This document shows positions 5,595 through 7,186 of a DNA stretch of 7,186 nucleotides, one piece after another. The DNA is from CAYOLL01 sp964404765 [NCBI: uncultured Gemmatimonadota bacterium] (GTDB lineage: Bacteria > 4572-55): positions 1-7,186 of the forward strand of contig CAYOLL010000254.1 of NCBI GenBank assembly GCA_964404765.1, read 5' to 3'. A program made the translations under genes and the position numbers. The notes beneath the pieces were generated by a model. It saw nothing but the letters and a program-made list of their open reading frames with translations, was not told the origin of the DNA and made no database searches. Every line of letters starts with the position of its first letter. Position 1 is the stretch's first letter.

Positions 5595-7145
5595 ATGTTT
5601 ATTCCAGCCATGATTCTCAAACAGCTTTACACCTTTGACAGCTTGAAAAATACGGCGGAAGGGGTACGCTTTTCAGTCAAAAACCGGCTAAGCGATGCAA
5701 CGCTGACCGGCTTTATCGGCTTGTCATTTAATGACAAGCGCATTCCGTTAGATAAGATCACATTTAAACTGGATGACGGGCGGGTATTGAAGGCCGCAGA
5801 TGTTTCGGAGAAAAACCCGATTGATTTTCCGCTGCGCAGAGTAGTCGACGTGTTTTCCGGCATCGAGCCGTTAGACAAAGGCAAAAATCATATTGAAATT
5901 GAGTTTGACTCCAAACCGTTTGGCAATCTAAAGTTAAAGGTGGACGGTTCAATTACGGACGAAATTCTTGACCGCATCAAAGTCCCGCGTGACGATAAAG
6001 ACGACTATTCGGAAGCGGCTATCCGAACGCGCCAGGAATTTTTGAAAGATGTGACCGGCGTCAAAGATTTAAAGCACATCTTCAACTACTCGTTCGATGC
6101 CCATATCACGCAAGGTAATTGTGAGCATTTTACCGGCGTTGCGCAAGTGCCGTTAGGTATTGCCGGCCCGCTGCGGATAGATGGCGAGCATGCCAAGGGC
6201 GATTTTATGATCCCGATGGCCACTGCCGAAGGCACACTGGTTGCCTCATACAACCGTGGCATGAAGCTGCTAAATGCCAATGGCGGCGCGACTTGCTCGG
6301 TTGTGGATGATGCCATGCAGCGCGCGCCGGTTTTTGTCTTTTCCAATGCCCGTGAAGCCCGCGACTTTGTTAAATGGGTGCAGGATAATCTGCCCAAAAT
6401 CCGCGAAGAAGCCGAGTCCACTTCCCGCATCGCCAAGCTGAAGTACATTGACCCGTATCTGGCCAACAAATTTGCTTATCTGCGCTTCAACTATTCCACC
6501 GGCGACGCCGCCGGGCAAAACATGGTGGGCCGGGCAACCTTTGCCGCCTGCAGTTGGATTTTGGAAGAGTACAAAAACGGCGGGATCAAGAATTTTTATT
6601 TAGAATCAAACCTGGCTACCGACAAAAAAGCCTCGCAAGTCAACGTCATGCATACGCGTGGTAAGCGCGTGATTGCGGAAGCCGTTATTAAGCGCAATAC
6701 GCTGATCGAGCTGATGCGGGTTGAGCCGGAGCAATTAGCCTATCACTGGCAGGTCGCGCAGATCGGCTCGATTTTGTCCGGCGCAAACAACAACGGCGCG
6801 CACTCGGCTAATGGCATTACCGCGCTGTTTATTGCCACCGGGCAGGACGTGGCCAACGTCTCCGAATCGTCCGCCGGCATTGCCTATACCGAGTTGACAC
6901 CGGAAAAAGACCTGTATTTGTCCATCACCATCCCGTCGCTGATTGTGGCCACACATGGCGGCGGCACTAAATTGGCCACGCAGTTGGAGTGCCTGCGGAT
7001 TCTGGGCTGTGAGCAACGCGGCTCCGTCTACAAGCTGGCCGAGATTATTGCCGGCGTCGTTCTGGCCGGAGAGCTTTCGCTGGCATCAGCCATTTCCTCG
7101 TCCGACTGGGTATCCAGCCATGAGCAATACGGGCGCAATCGGTAA
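5595..7145 (+). CDS. hmgA: Hydroxymethylglutaryl-CoA reductase, class I-like, with extra N-terminal domain
   Basis: This enzyme reduces HMG-CoA to mevalonate, the committed step of mevalonate-route isoprenoid synthesis. The catalytic domain (about 160-516) is complete. By comparison with the human enzyme, the four catalytic residues are Glu212 (MATAEGTLVAS), Lys344 (TDKK), Asp418 (GQDVANVSES) and His509 (VSSHE). The dimer and substrate motif CEHFTGVAQVPLGIAGPL (176-193), the nucleotide-binding GDAAGQNMVG (303-312) and the glycine-rich ATHGGGT (452-458) are also present. The C-terminal His in an SSH context and the overall motif order favour class I over the bacterial class II (mvaA). About 160 residues precede the catalytic domain; they look soluble and beta-rich, not membrane-spanning, and I cannot name them with confidence. 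The start is supported by GGAGGA with 4 nt to ATG 5595. No other mevalonate-pathway gene is in the window. Confidence 0.93.
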   Translation: MFIPAMILKQLYTFDSLKNTAEGVRFSVKNRLSDATLTGFIGLSFNDKRIPLDKITFKLDDGRVLKAADVSEKNPIDFPLRRVVDVFSGIEPLDKGKNHIEIEFDSKPFGNLKLKVDGSITDEILDRIKVPRDDKDDYSEAAIRTRQEFLKDVTGVKDLKHIFNYSFDAHITQGNCEHFTGVAQVPLGIAGPLRIDGEHAKGDFMIPMATAEGTLVASYNRGMKLLNANGGATCSVVDDAMQRAPVFVFSNAREARDFVKWVQDNLPKIREEAESTSRIAKLKYIDPYLANKFAYLRFNYSTGDAAGQNMVGRATFAACSWILEEYKNGGIKNFYLESNLATDKKASQVNVMHTRGKRVIAEAVIKRNTLIELMRVEPEQLAYHWQVAQIGSILSGANNNGAHSANGITALFIATGQDVANVSESSAGIAYTELTPEKDLYLSITIPSLIVATHGGGTKLATQLECLRILGCEQRGSVYKLAEIIAGVVLAGELSLASAISSSDWVSSHEQYGRNR

Positions 7146-7186
7146 CTATTCTCGTTATGGGTGATTTTTGGCAGAATAAACCCTTA

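Overview
This is a bacterial window with moderate-GC coding DNA and clearly AT-richer spacers. No rRNA, tRNA or phage gene is visible, so the phylum cannot be assigned. The gene content points to an anaerobe-like bacterium that makes selenoproteins (it carries SelB), makes polyamines through decarboxylated S-adenosylmethionine (SpeD), and encodes a class I-like HMG-CoA reductase, which is less usual in bacteria. This lineage inference is weak.

Layout. (1) Positions 1-905 hold no convincing gene. They contain a dense set of secondary-structure elements: an intrinsic terminator at 157-190, a MITE-like palindromic element at 247-358, two near-identical 37-bp terminator repeats at 381-417 and 824-860, a 115-bp imperfect inverted repeat at 511-625, and a terminator at 862-889 that closes the next operon. 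(2) A minus-strand operon, 1876 to 906, encodes an XRE-cupin regulator followed by speD. It has a sigma70-like promoter and a perfect 17-bp palindrome just downstream of the predicted transcription start. (3) Positions 1916-2378 are an AT-rich spacer. (4) A plus-strand cassette, 2379-3135, has three overlapping reading frames: a 22-codon leader with a strong ribosome binding site, a HEPN-domain protein and a minimal nucleotidyltransferase (MNT). (5) A truncated IS256-family transposase on the minus strand (3158-3394) abuts the cassette. (6) selB follows at 3509-5416. (7) A 516-residue HMG-CoA reductase is at 5595-7145, with its own candidate promoter.

How the parts work together. The regulator and speD very probably form an autoregulated polyamine unit. 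The HEPN/MNT pair has the layout of a toxin-antitoxin or nucleotide-modification module and sits next to transposon debris, which suggests a mobile accessory island. selB and the reductase look like chromosomal housekeeping genes without an obvious functional link to each other. The most unusual points are the coupled leader ORF of the HEPN/MNT cassette, the extra N-terminal domain of the reductase, and the repeat-rich non-coding stretch at the left end. I do not see a demonstrably new defence or biosynthetic system.
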